Positions 34,166-42,540 of a stretch of DNA of 64,000 nucleotides are shown here, piece by piece (the first letter of the stretch is position 1; every line of letters starts with the position of its first letter). Source of the stretch: Chlorogloeopsis sp038404745. Lineage in GTDB: Bacteria > Cyanobacteriota > Cyanobacteriia > Cyanobacteriales > Nostocaceae. Position numbers and translations under genes: made by a program. A model generated the notes under the pieces. The model was not told where the DNA came from. It saw only the letters and a program-made list of their open reading frames with translations, and did not search any database. The stretch covers positions 42,289-106,288 of the forward strand of contig NZ_JAYKTT020000074.1 of the NCBI RefSeq assembly GCF_038404745.2, read 5' to 3'.

Positions 34166-36005
34166 GTCCATCATTCAAGAAGCAAAAAAGACAGAATATG
34201 ATTTTAGATTGACTGCTAATCTAGAAGATCCTTTGTTACATCTGTTTGATGAATGGGTTGATTACTACAAACTCAAGTGGGCGATCGCTCGCGTTCTCAA
34301 GCCAGCTTCCATCCTAGAAATCGGAGTACGCTTTGGTTATTCTGCCGCTGCTTTTTTGAATGGCTATTCTACCGCCAAATATGTTGGTATTGATTTGGAT
34401 ACAGATAGCTATGGTGGTGTTAAAGGTGCAATAAATTGGGCAAAAAAAATTACTCAACCCTTTGAAGCTGAGTTTATTGTTGCTGACACACAAGCAATGA
34501 ATAGCTTTCCCGGTGATATTTACGATTTAATTCATATTGATGGGCAACAAGATGGGGATGGTTCTTTTCACGATTTAGAACTGGCAATTAAGCAAGGGCG
34601 TTATGTTCTTGTAGATGGATATTTGTGGACAAGGCAGAATTTTATGGCGGTTAGCGATTTTTTATTTCGCTACGCCGATTTACTAGATTGGTTTGGAGTG
34701 ATACCGGGTTACGCCGGAGATTTGTTAATCAAAGTTGCTCCTGAATATCACAGACAAGTTTTTGAAAGTAAATACAGTACAGTTCCATCTAGTCTAGCTA
34801 TTCGTCATACTTATACAACTAACTATTACACGCAAGATTGTGGAGGCTATGAGGCTTTCAACAGACATCAAGGCAAAAAATTAGAAGATGTCAGACTACA
34901 AGCAGTCGCTACTATTGCTAGCTTGAAAAAATCAGGACGCGTATTAGATCTTGGCTGCGGTAGAGGCGAACTGAGTTATTATTTTGCCCATCAAGGCTTT
35001 GGTGTCACGGCTGTTGACTATGCACAAAGTGCGATTGACTTAGCAAAAAAGTGTTTTGATGGAGAAGAACAGCTACAAGCAAAAGTAGAATTTATTTGTG
35101 ATGATGTTTGCAATTTAAAATTGTCAGGGAAGTATGACCTGGCAGTAGCATCTGATTTAATTGAGCATTTATCTTCACAAGAAGTAGAAAAGCTTTATCA
35201 AAATATTGCCAATAATCTGAAGACAGATGGATTATTTGTTGTCCATACTTTCCCCAATCTTTGGTATTACCAATACGATTATGCACGCAAAAGAAGAATA
35301 GCCGCTTCTGTAGGGGCTTATTTATCTCCAGAGCCCCGTTCGAGATATGAATTACTCATGCATATCAACGAGCAATCACCCAGAATTCTAAAAAGACAGT
35401 TAAATAAATGTTTTAAGTATGTATATTTATGGTTTGGTGATACTTTCAATCCTGGTGGAAGTTTAGTTAAAAAATATTCTTTAAGAGAAATTTGTGCTGC
35501 TCCTAGTCTGTTTGCGATCGCATCTCATCAACCAATTGCTCAAGAGCAGTTAAAAAATCTTCTACAAATGCCGCCTTTACCTCCTCTGCCTAGCGGTCAA
35601 ATTCAATTATCAGCAATAGATTACCCTCAGACAGTAGAAGTTAACACTGAGTTTACAATTCAATTAAAAATCGAAAATTGTAGTGAATTTATTCTGCATA
35701 GTTATGGTTCTAATCCGGTTCATATTTCTTACCACTGGTTAAATACACAAACTCATGATTGTGTGGTTTTTGAAGGAGCGCGAACAAAGCTATTTCCTCC
35801 GTTAGATAGCTGTAAACGCACAGTATGGAACCCTTGGGCAAAAAATGTAGCGAAAAGGATTTACACAGCCAGAGTACAGGCACCACCGCAGGAGGGTAAG
35901 TATATCCTCAGAGTCACGATGCTGCAAGAATTTGTACGTTGGCTTGACGAAGCCCCCACTCAACTCATGGAGGATGTTCCAATCGCAATTATCTCAAAGC
36001 CTTAA
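34158..36005 (+). CDS. Double SAM-methyltransferase with C-terminal beta-sandwich
   Basis: The protein has 615 residues in three parts. Domain 1 (about 1-200) has ILEIGVRFGYSAAAFLNG (near residue 51) and FPGDIYDLIHIDGQQDG, like small-molecule and sugar methyltransferases. Domain 2 (about 225-400) has RVLDLGCGRGELSYYFAHQG (near 261) and YDLAVASDLIEHLS, a class I SAM domain. Domain 3 (about 485-615) reads SAIDYPQTVEVNTEFTIQLK and NPVHISYHWLN, a beta-sandwich resembling glycan-binding modules. It overlaps the ATPase gene by 8 bases, so translation is probably coupled. It may methylate the growing or terminal sugar. The acceptor is unknown. Confidence 0.85.
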   Translation: MFESIIQEAKKTEYDFRLTANLEDPLLHLFDEWVDYYKLKWAIARVLKPASILEIGVRFGYSAAAFLNGYSTAKYVGIDLDTDSYGGVKGAINWAKKITQPFEAEFIVADTQAMNSFPGDIYDLIHIDGQQDGDGSFHDLELAIKQGRYVLVDGYLWTRQNFMAVSDFLFRYADLLDWFGVIPGYAGDLLIKVAPEYHRQVFESKYSTVPSSLAIRHTYTTNYYTQDCGGYEAFNRHQGKKLEDVRLQAVATIASLKKSGRVLDLGCGRGELSYYFAHQGFGVTAVDYAQSAIDLAKKCFDGEEQLQAKVEFICDDVCNLKLSGKYDLAVASDLIEHLSSQEVEKLYQNIANNLKTDGLFVVHTFPNLWYYQYDYARKRRIAASVGAYLSPEPRSRYELLMHINEQSPRILKRQLNKCFKYVYLWFGDTFNPGGSLVKKYSLREICAAPSLFAIASHQPIAQEQLKNLLQMPPLPPLPSGQIQLSAIDYPQTVEVNTEFTIQLKIENCSEFILHSYGSNPVHISYHWLNTQTHDCVVFEGARTKLFPPLDSCKRTVWNPWAKNVAKRIYTARVQAPPQEGKYILRVTMLQEFVRWLDEAPTQLMEDVPIAIISKP

Positions 36006-36063
36006 TTGAGTATAATCAAATTTCCACAAAAATTATGCTTGAAGAAGTTGGATAAAAATAATT

Positions 36064-37554
36064 ATGGAAGCAGATAGCCCAGAAATTAATGTTGACGAAT
36101 TAATGCAGAAAATTCGTGCAGAAGTAGCTAAACGTCGCAGTTATTCTCCACAAAAACGCTTAATTAATAAACCAAAAAATAACAATTTATTGACAAGTCA
36201 TAATGCCAATTTAGAACTGATGGAAGGCTTACTCAAGAATGCAGAGTCGCGTTCTGAAGTTCGTAATAAATGGCCTGATAATTTAAATAAATTTCCTTTT
36301 AATATCAGCAAAAATATACGAAAAGTAGCTCTTAAAATACTTAATGTTCTATTCAAAGACCAGAGGGAAGTTAACTATAATTTAATCCGGGCATTGAAAG
36401 AATCGGTAGCGCTGAATCGGCAGTTAATAGAACAAGTAACAGCTCTAAGAGCGCAGATTGATCATCCTTCTGCGGCGATGGAAACTCGCCTTGCCAGCAT
36501 CGATACGCGCTTAACTACTACGGAAACTCGCTTTAGCAGTATTGAAAAGCGCTTGAGTGCCGTAGATAGTCGTATCCCAGAAATAGATAAACATCTGGGA
36601 GCGATAGATGAGCATTTGATAGCTAAAAATCGTCGTTTGGGAGACATGGACGATCACTTAAATACAGTTGATGCTCGCTTGCAAGCTGTAGGCGATCGCT
36701 TGAACACAACAGATTCGCATCTACACCAAGTGGATTCTCATCTGCAAAGGGTAGATGAACGCCACTTTAGAAACGACAGCTACATTAAAAATGATCTTAA
36801 CCAGCAGAAACGTTTGCTCTCTGTTTTTTTAGAAGAAGCCAGAAAGCGATTGCCAGAACCTTTTAATCAAGAGCAACTCCAAACCTTTGTTAACGAAGAA
36901 AAGCATATTTCAGATGCATTCTACACAGCTTTTGAAGACCATTTTCGCGGTAGCCGTGAAGAAATCAAAAATCGTCTAAAAACTTACATACCCTTTGTAG
37001 AAAAGGCTCTTGCGTCTTGTGATTATGCTCCAACTATTGACATTGGTTGTGGGCGTGGAGAGTGGCTAGAGTTGTTATCTGAGTGTGGCATTAAGTCATC
37101 TGGAGTGGATATAAATACCACGATGGTGCTATATTGTCAAGAACTTAACTTAGATGTTGTCCAGGGAGACGGGCTGCTTCATTTACGTAATATTCCAGAC
37201 AATTCTTTGGCGATCGTCTCAGCATTTCATGTCATAGAACACCTGTCATTACAAACGTTAATCGACTTGACTGACGAAGCGCTGCGTGTCTTGCGCCCCG
37301 GTGGCATCGTCATCTTTGAAACTCCAAATCCAGAAAACCTAATTGTAGGTGCTTGTAATTTTTATTTCGATCCCACACACCGTAACCCAATCCCGCCAGC
37401 AACAGCGCAGTTTTTATTAGAAAATCGGGGATTTCGCCAAGTTGAAATTCATCGCTTGCATCCAATGGGTGTCGATCACAACTTGGACAATCAATTTTTA
37501 AAAGATGTCCTGCTTTGTAGCCAGGATTATGCAGTCATCGGATGGAAAGCATAA
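36064..37554 (+). CDS. Methyltransferase with 14-heptad coiled coil (possible chain-length terminator)
   Basis: The protein has 496 residues. Residues 1-115 are basic and helical. Residues 141-238 are 14 successive seven-residue units of the type TRLASID, TRLTTTE, KRLSAVD, SHLQRVD, with Arg/His at position 2, Leu/Phe/Ile at 3 and Asp/Glu at 7: a long uninterrupted coiled coil. A class I SAM domain follows (TIDIGCGRGEWLELLSECG near 326, then AIVSAFHVIEHLS and ALRVLRPGGIVIFETPNPEN). In WbdD-type proteins a methyltransferase or kinase caps the chain, and coiled-coil length sets chain length. Here the coil precedes the methyltransferase and no kinase domain is seen. That role is an inference from context. 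Confidence 0.85.
   Translation: MEADSPEINVDELMQKIRAEVAKRRSYSPQKRLINKPKNNNLLTSHNANLELMEGLLKNAESRSEVRNKWPDNLNKFPFNISKNIRKVALKILNVLFKDQREVNYNLIRALKESVALNRQLIEQVTALRAQIDHPSAAMETRLASIDTRLTTTETRFSSIEKRLSAVDSRIPEIDKHLGAIDEHLIAKNRRLGDMDDHLNTVDARLQAVGDRLNTTDSHLHQVDSHLQRVDERHFRNDSYIKNDLNQQKRLLSVFLEEARKRLPEPFNQEQLQTFVNEEKHISDAFYTAFEDHFRGSREEIKNRLKTYIPFVEKALASCDYAPTIDIGCGRGEWLELLSECGIKSSGVDINTTMVLYCQELNLDVVQGDGLLHLRNIPDNSLAIVSAFHVIEHLSLQTLIDLTDEALRVLRPGGIVIFETPNPENLIVGACNFYFDPTHRNPIPPATAQFLLENRGFRQVEIHRLHPMGVDHNLDNQFLKDVLLCSQDYAVIGWKA
36484..36777 (+). repeat. Fourteen in-frame 21-bp repeats coding for heptads
   Basis: The 294 bases divide into exactly fourteen 21-base units with no break in phase. At the DNA level the units have diverged, but the CGCTT or CATCT near the start and GAT or GAA near the end recur. 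One unit includes GGCGATCGC (HIP1). Confidence 0.85.
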
Positions 37555-37567
37555 ATCGGGTGATGCA

Positions 37568-40500
37568 ATGAGAATATTAATTTGCAACGAAAGATTTTTA
37601 TTCAGGTTCGGACTAGATCGGGTGCTGCTGACGATCGCTAAAGGGTTGGCAGAAAAAGGCCATGAAATTTATATGATGGGCAATCGCTATGATGAAGAAA
37701 TTGTCAGGCAGATAGCCAAAGACTTTATCACTGTTCCACCAGCCCCCGATGATTACGCCAATTCTAACGAGTTCACTGCTCAGTGGCTGGAGCAAAATTG
37801 GTATAGCTTTTTTGGGAGCACTTGCCAGCCGGATGTAATTTTGTTTGCGGGATGGCCTTTTTTCCAAGCCGTTGAATTTTTCCGCAAAGTCTGCAAAACA
37901 GTGATTTTTCAGGATCACGGGGCAGTACCAATTGAAGGTTTTTCCGGACACGCTTTATTTATTCAAAACAAGGTGCGGCAAATGCGACGCACTTTTTTGC
38001 CCCAGACAACAAGCATAATTGCCGTAAGCGATTTTATTGCTCAGTCGCAAAGCATCCCCGATCGAGGGCAAAAAGATGGAGTTATTACCATACTCAATGG
38101 AGCCAACCATCTAGAATTATCGGTTTGGCAAGCCCAATTTTTAACAGCAGGCAATAGTCTCCAACAAGCTTTATTCCGAGTTGAAAATCTCCTCCAACAA
38201 GGGCGAAAGTGCATCCTTAACCTCGGACGTTGGGAGCCTAATTGCTACAAAAATTCGGAAGCTTGCTTCGAGATTATGCGTAGGCTAGTTCAGCGACATC
38301 CTCAGGCAGTTTTGCTGATTTTAGCCCATCCTTCAGATATCGATATTCCTCAGGACTTACAAGCACATATTCAACCGCTAGGATTTCCAGACGACGCAGA
38401 ACTACAGGAAATTATGAAACGCGTGACGCTGGGAATTTCTGTATCGCTTTGGGAAGGTTTTAACTTGCCGCTTGCCGAGATGCAATGGCTACAGCAACCA
38501 GCCCTTGTATTCAACCTTGGCGCTCATCCGGAAGTCGTTGTAGATCCTTGGTTTTTGTGCGCCGATGCAGTAGAGATGGCAGAAAAAGCGGATAGCGTTT
38601 TGGCAGGCAAAATTCCCAATCAAGTTGTATCCTCCGACAATTACAAGAGGTTCCAATCTCAATTCCGTTGGCAAAGCGTTGTGCAAAACTATTGTGACTA
38701 TCTTGAGAGTGCAGTGCAAACCAAATTAAACCATGATCTTAATCTTCCCCTACTAATTATAGATGTCACCAATAGCTGCCGCGATCCTGCTAATTCTGGT
38801 GTAATTAGAGTGACAAGGCAAATTTGCCGCGCCCTGCAAAAACATTGCGCACCTGTCTTTGTAGTTTGGGATTTTACAAGCGATCGCTACGTGCTTCCTT
38901 CGCAAGCAGGTTATCAGCAATTAAGCCAGTTTAACGGCCCAGAAATGCCCAACTACGCACAGACAGTTCTGGAACGTTTTGGCAGCATCCCCCTCGACGA
39001 ATTTCTGGCACTCGATCCAGGAGCGCAAGAACGGGCAGTTTTGTTTTTCTTTGCCGAAACTATCATCGATCCACGCTGTACAAAGGCTATTACTTACGTC
39101 AAGCAGCAGCAGTGGAAAACAGCAGCCATCCTCTACGATCTTATTCCGGTAATGCATCCGGAGTTTTGCAGCCCGTCTATCAATGCGCTGTTTCCTCCAT
39201 ATTTGGAGATGTTGGCGAGTGTCGATGTCATGATTCCGATTTCTGAATATTCTGCCAAGTGCGTTCAGGATTATTGGCATCTACAGAACTTGACATACGG
39301 CAAGGTAATGACTGCCCTACTACCTGGGGAATTTGGTCAGCATCCTCGTAATATAAAGATGCCTAACCTTGAATCCAGTTCTATAAATATGCTGTGCGTT
39401 TCTACCCTGGAACCGCGCAAAAATCACCGCACCCTACTCAAAGCCTGTGAAATCTTAGCCGAGAAATATCCCCAACTGGATTGGCATCTGACACTCGTTG
39501 GCAACCGTTATGATGGTGCGCCAGAAGTCTATCAAGCTGTTGAAGAGGCATCAGCAAAAGAACCCCGCATTCAATGGTTGGGGGTAGTAGATGATGCTAC
39601 GTTACATGGGCTATACGAGGAATCCACCTTCACCGTTTATAGTTCCTTAGTGGAAGGATACGGTATGCCGATTTTGGAGAGCATTTGGCATGGAAGAGTT
39701 TGTCTGTGTCATTGCCAAGGTGTGATGGCTGAGTTAGCAGCAGGAGGTGGTTGCGTTGTAGTAGATATGACAAATCCTCAAGCATTAGCCAAAGCAATTT
39801 ACAAATTATCGAGCGAGCGCATCTTACTTGCTGAATTATCCCAAGCAGCAATTGACCGCACGCTCAAAACTTGGGAAGATTACACCCAGGAAGTATTGAC
39901 TGCCTTAGGTCTGGAGGAGACATACACTATGGTTGTGAATGCTACAAAGACCCAGAACCTAGATATCATCCGTTACGAAGATCTACTTTACCCCAACTGT
40001 CTGCTCGAACGCTGGCAGATGAATGATTCGGAGCGTGTAGCATTGATTGGCTTGCTAGCACAACATCAACCGAAATGTAGCATTGAGATTGGTACTTATT
40101 ACGGTGGTAGTTTGTCACTAATCGCACAATACTCGGAAATGGTGTTTTCGATTGACATCGATCCAGAAGTAACTACACGGGTTCCACCGATGGAGAACGT
40201 TAGCTTTTTGACCGGAGCCTCAACGACTTTGCTACCGCTACTATTTCAAGCACTCGATGAAGCTAATATCCCCATAGACTTTGTACTCATTGATGGCGAT
40301 CATTCTGCTGATGGTGTGCGCAGAGATATAGAAATCATTTTGAAGTATGTACCGAAGCGACCGATGTTCGTAATGATGCATGACTCTTTCAACCCAGAGT
40401 GTCGGCGCGGCATGATGAGTGCGAGATGGCAAGATTCGCCGTATGTGGTTTGGGTAGATATAGATTTTGTGCCAGGACGTATTATTGAGGGCGACAATAA

Positions 40501-40633
40501 CAAGTTTAAAGGCGAAATGTGGGGAGGTCTAGCACTAGCCCTAATTTCTCCCACACCCCGTCAGGGCAACCTAACCATTGCTGCTTCAGCAAATGGTTTC
40601 TATGAATTAGCCCTTCAGAACTCACGCTACTGA
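37568..40633 (+). CDS. Glycosyltransferase-glycosyltransferase-methyltransferase fusion
   Basis: From the ATG at 37568 (MRILICNERFLFRFGLDRVL) the protein has 1021 residues. A start at 37505 would overlap the preceding gene. Part 1 (about 1-390) is a GT4-type fold with TILNGANHLELSVWQ and ISVSLWEGFNLPLAEMQWL. Part 2 (about 394-785) is another GT4 enzyme: MLCVSTLEPRKNHRTLLKAC and EGYGMPILESIWHGR, containing the E-x7-E motif. Part 3 (about 815-1021) is a SAM-binding domain with CSIEIGTYYGGSLSLIAQYS and FVLIDGDHSADGVRRDIEII, resembling cephalosporin-hydroxylase-like methyltransferases. One chain could add two sugars and one methyl group. Substrates are not known. Confidence 0.88.
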   Translation: MRILICNERFLFRFGLDRVLLTIAKGLAEKGHEIYMMGNRYDEEIVRQIAKDFITVPPAPDDYANSNEFTAQWLEQNWYSFFGSTCQPDVILFAGWPFFQAVEFFRKVCKTVIFQDHGAVPIEGFSGHALFIQNKVRQMRRTFLPQTTSIIAVSDFIAQSQSIPDRGQKDGVITILNGANHLELSVWQAQFLTAGNSLQQALFRVENLLQQGRKCILNLGRWEPNCYKNSEACFEIMRRLVQRHPQAVLLILAHPSDIDIPQDLQAHIQPLGFPDDAELQEIMKRVTLGISVSLWEGFNLPLAEMQWLQQPALVFNLGAHPEVVVDPWFLCADAVEMAEKADSVLAGKIPNQVVSSDNYKRFQSQFRWQSVVQNYCDYLESAVQTKLNHDLNLPLLIIDVTNSCRDPANSGVIRVTRQICRALQKHCAPVFVVWDFTSDRYVLPSQAGYQQLSQFNGPEMPNYAQTVLERFGSIPLDEFLALDPGAQERAVLFFFAETIIDPRCTKAITYVKQQQWKTAAILYDLIPVMHPEFCSPSINALFPPYLEMLASVDVMIPISEYSAKCVQDYWHLQNLTYGKVMTALLPGEFGQHPRNIKMPNLESSSINMLCVSTLEPRKNHRTLLKACEILAEKYPQLDWHLTLVGNRYDGAPEVYQAVEEASAKEPRIQWLGVVDDATLHGLYEESTFTVYSSLVEGYGMPILESIWHGRVCLCHCQGVMAELAAGGGCVVVDMTNPQALAKAIYKLSSERILLAELSQAAIDRTLKTWEDYTQEVLTALGLEETYTMVVNATKTQNLDIIRYEDLLYPNCLLERWQMNDSERVALIGLLAQHQPKCSIEIGTYYGGSLSLIAQYSEMVFSIDIDPEVTTRVPPMENVSFLTGASTTLLPLLFQALDEANIPIDFVLIDGDHSADGVRRDIEIILKYVPKRPMFVMMHDSFNPECRRGMMSARWQDSPYVVWVDIDFVPGRIIEGDNNKFKGEMWGGLALALISPTPRQGNLTIAASANGFYELALQNSRY

Positions 40634-40706
40634 ATATAAGTGGGTGGACATAGTTAAACGTCAAGATGCTTGCCTCTAGAAACTAGATAGAATAAGCTTT
40701 TTTCCG

Positions 40707-40736
40707 TCTGCCGTCTGCCGTCTGTTGTCTGCTTTC
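40707..40736 (+). repeat. CGTCTGC heptamer run (STRR type)
   Basis: About four copies of CGTCTGC (the last diverged to TGTCTGC) occur in a row between the fusion gene and the GT4 gene. This is a short tandemly repeated repetitive sequence of the kind known in heterocystous cyanobacteria. A CATCTGC form occurs near 28410-28425. Confidence 0.7.
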
Positions 40737-40762
40737 TACTTAGTCGTTTTGTTTAGTTCATT

Positions 40763-42448
40763 ATGCTGAAAAGAATACTAATTTGCAGCAATTTCTACCC
40801 TCCTTTCTTCGTTGGCGGTGCAGAAATCATTGCCCACGAGCAAGCGTGTTACTTAAAAAAGCATGGATATGAGGTATTTGTATTCTGTGGAAAGCATGAT
40901 GATAGCTGCCATCGTTATTCAATTACAAAAGATACTTATGATGGGCTGAAGATTTTTCGTGTGAGCTTGCACGCACAAGACTATCATATTGGTGAAAATT
41001 TTTACAATCGTGCAGTTGATGATCTGTTTGATGCGGTAGTTGAAGAAGTTCGCCCAGATGTCATCCACTTTCACAACATTGTCAGTTTATCGTTAGGTAT
41101 TGTAGCTCGCGCCCGCAAGCGTGGAATTAGAACTGTACTTACTCTCCACGATCATTGGGGATTTTGTTATAAAAACACTCTACTCAAGGAACCACAGAAA
41201 GTTTGTAATGACTTCTCAAAATGCGCAGAATGTCTACCAGAATTGACAGATAGTCGAGGGCGACGATTACACATCCGGATGCGACAAGATTACATTGCTT
41301 TGCAACTTGCCAAAGTTGATCGCTTTGTCTCACCGAGTTCTTATTTAGCATCTGCCTATGCCAAAGCAGGTATACCTACTGATAAAATTAGTGTTATTTC
41401 CTACGGTGTGAATGTTGAGCGCTTTTCACGAGTGGTAAAAATTTCGACAAACGGCCCTATGCGCTTCACCTTTATTGGGCATCTTGGTATACATAAGGGC
41501 GTTCATGTTTTGCTCAGTGCTGTAGAGCTATTGCAAAAACAAGGTTACCTTGGCAGTCTGTGTATGCTCAACATCGTCGGTGTCGGTGCAATGGCAGACG
41601 ATGTAGCAAAGTTCGTCAAGGAAAAGCGCCTTGATGATGTTGTAAAGTTATGGGGAAAAGTTAATCACACTCAAATCGAGAAAGTTTACCAATCTACGGA
41701 TGTTCTAGTCACACCATCAATTTGGCCGGAAAACGAGCCGGTTACTATTCTAGAAGCGATGGCTGCGGGTATCCCAGTTTTAGCTTCTGCCCTTGGTGGC
41801 AATCTGGAACTGGTGGCGAAAGGTGTTAGCGGTTGTTTGTTTGAGTCTGGTAATGCCCAAATGCTGGCGGAAAAAATGGTGGAGATGGCTCAGAACCGTA
41901 AACACGTAGAAATGATGGGTAGTAATGCCCGACAACAGGTAGCACAAGATACGCTTAATAACTATGTACGGCAGATTGTCAAGGTTTATCAGAAGCAAGA
42001 GACGACGATGACATCAGGAGGCGATCGCATGATCTTGTGCAGTGGCGATCGCCTTTCAATGGAGTGTGCATTTGCGATCGAGCAATTTCGTCAACCAGAC
42101 AATGGCAAACGCTATCGGTTCATCATGAGCGACTGGATCGAACCTGAAGATTGGGAAATTGTAGATCTGGTTTGGGTTGTTGATGAAAATGGCAAACAGC
42201 GAGATTTGCTGGAGAGTATGAAACGCGGGCTACCGTTATTGGTTCCTGAACAAAATTACAAACTTGTCGAAATGTGCCGCAATGGGCAATGTGGCTTATT
42301 TTATACTGATGAGCTTGAAGCAGAGGTTTGCCTACAATATCTGATTGATAGACCGTTAATTTTAGCTGCCCTTGGTCGCAATGCTAAAAGTACTTCTCAA
42401 AAAGGTACGACTAATTTATCAATTGCTTTAGGAGGATTGGGCAGGTAA
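40763..42448 (+). CDS. GT4 glycosyltransferase with degenerate second GT half-domain
   Basis: The protein has 561 residues. N-terminal part: ILICSNFYPPFFVGGAEIIA, then a cysteine cluster (VCNDFSKCAECLPELTDSRG) common in glycan-cluster GT4 enzymes. The donor half has FTFIGHLGIHKGVHVLLSAV and the E-x7-E region ENEPVTILEAMAAGIPVLAS. After residue 415 a linker (MTSGGDRMILCSGDRLSM) coded by two HIP1 sites leads into 135 residues (MKRGLPLLVPEQNYKLVEMC and further) that resemble the C-terminal half of another glycosyltransferase without its N-terminal half. The spacer before it (40634-40762) has CGTCTGC heptamer repeats. It starts with ATG. Confidence 0.88.
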   Translation: MLKRILICSNFYPPFFVGGAEIIAHEQACYLKKHGYEVFVFCGKHDDSCHRYSITKDTYDGLKIFRVSLHAQDYHIGENFYNRAVDDLFDAVVEEVRPDVIHFHNIVSLSLGIVARARKRGIRTVLTLHDHWGFCYKNTLLKEPQKVCNDFSKCAECLPELTDSRGRRLHIRMRQDYIALQLAKVDRFVSPSSYLASAYAKAGIPTDKISVISYGVNVERFSRVVKISTNGPMRFTFIGHLGIHKGVHVLLSAVELLQKQGYLGSLCMLNIVGVGAMADDVAKFVKEKRLDDVVKLWGKVNHTQIEKVYQSTDVLVTPSIWPENEPVTILEAMAAGIPVLASALGGNLELVAKGVSGCLFESGNAQMLAEKMVEMAQNRKHVEMMGSNARQQVAQDTLNNYVRQIVKVYQKQETTMTSGGDRMILCSGDRLSMECAFAIEQFRQPDNGKRYRFIMSDWIEPEDWEIVDLVWVVDENGKQRDLLESMKRGLPLLVPEQNYKLVEMCRNGQCGLFYTDELEAEVCLQYLIDRPLILAALGRNAKSTSQKGTTNLSIALGGLGR

Positions 42449-42540
42449 TTGAAGTATAACGGATGAGATGGAGGCAGAATTTTGATTAACGAATAAGATA
42501 AAAAATTTTGGTTATTTATCTTCTTTAAATCCACTATGCC

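Noticed and set aside
38921..39280. Minus-strand frame of 119 codons inside the GT fusion gene
   Set aside because: It is antisense to the second GT4 domain and lacks recognisable motifs.
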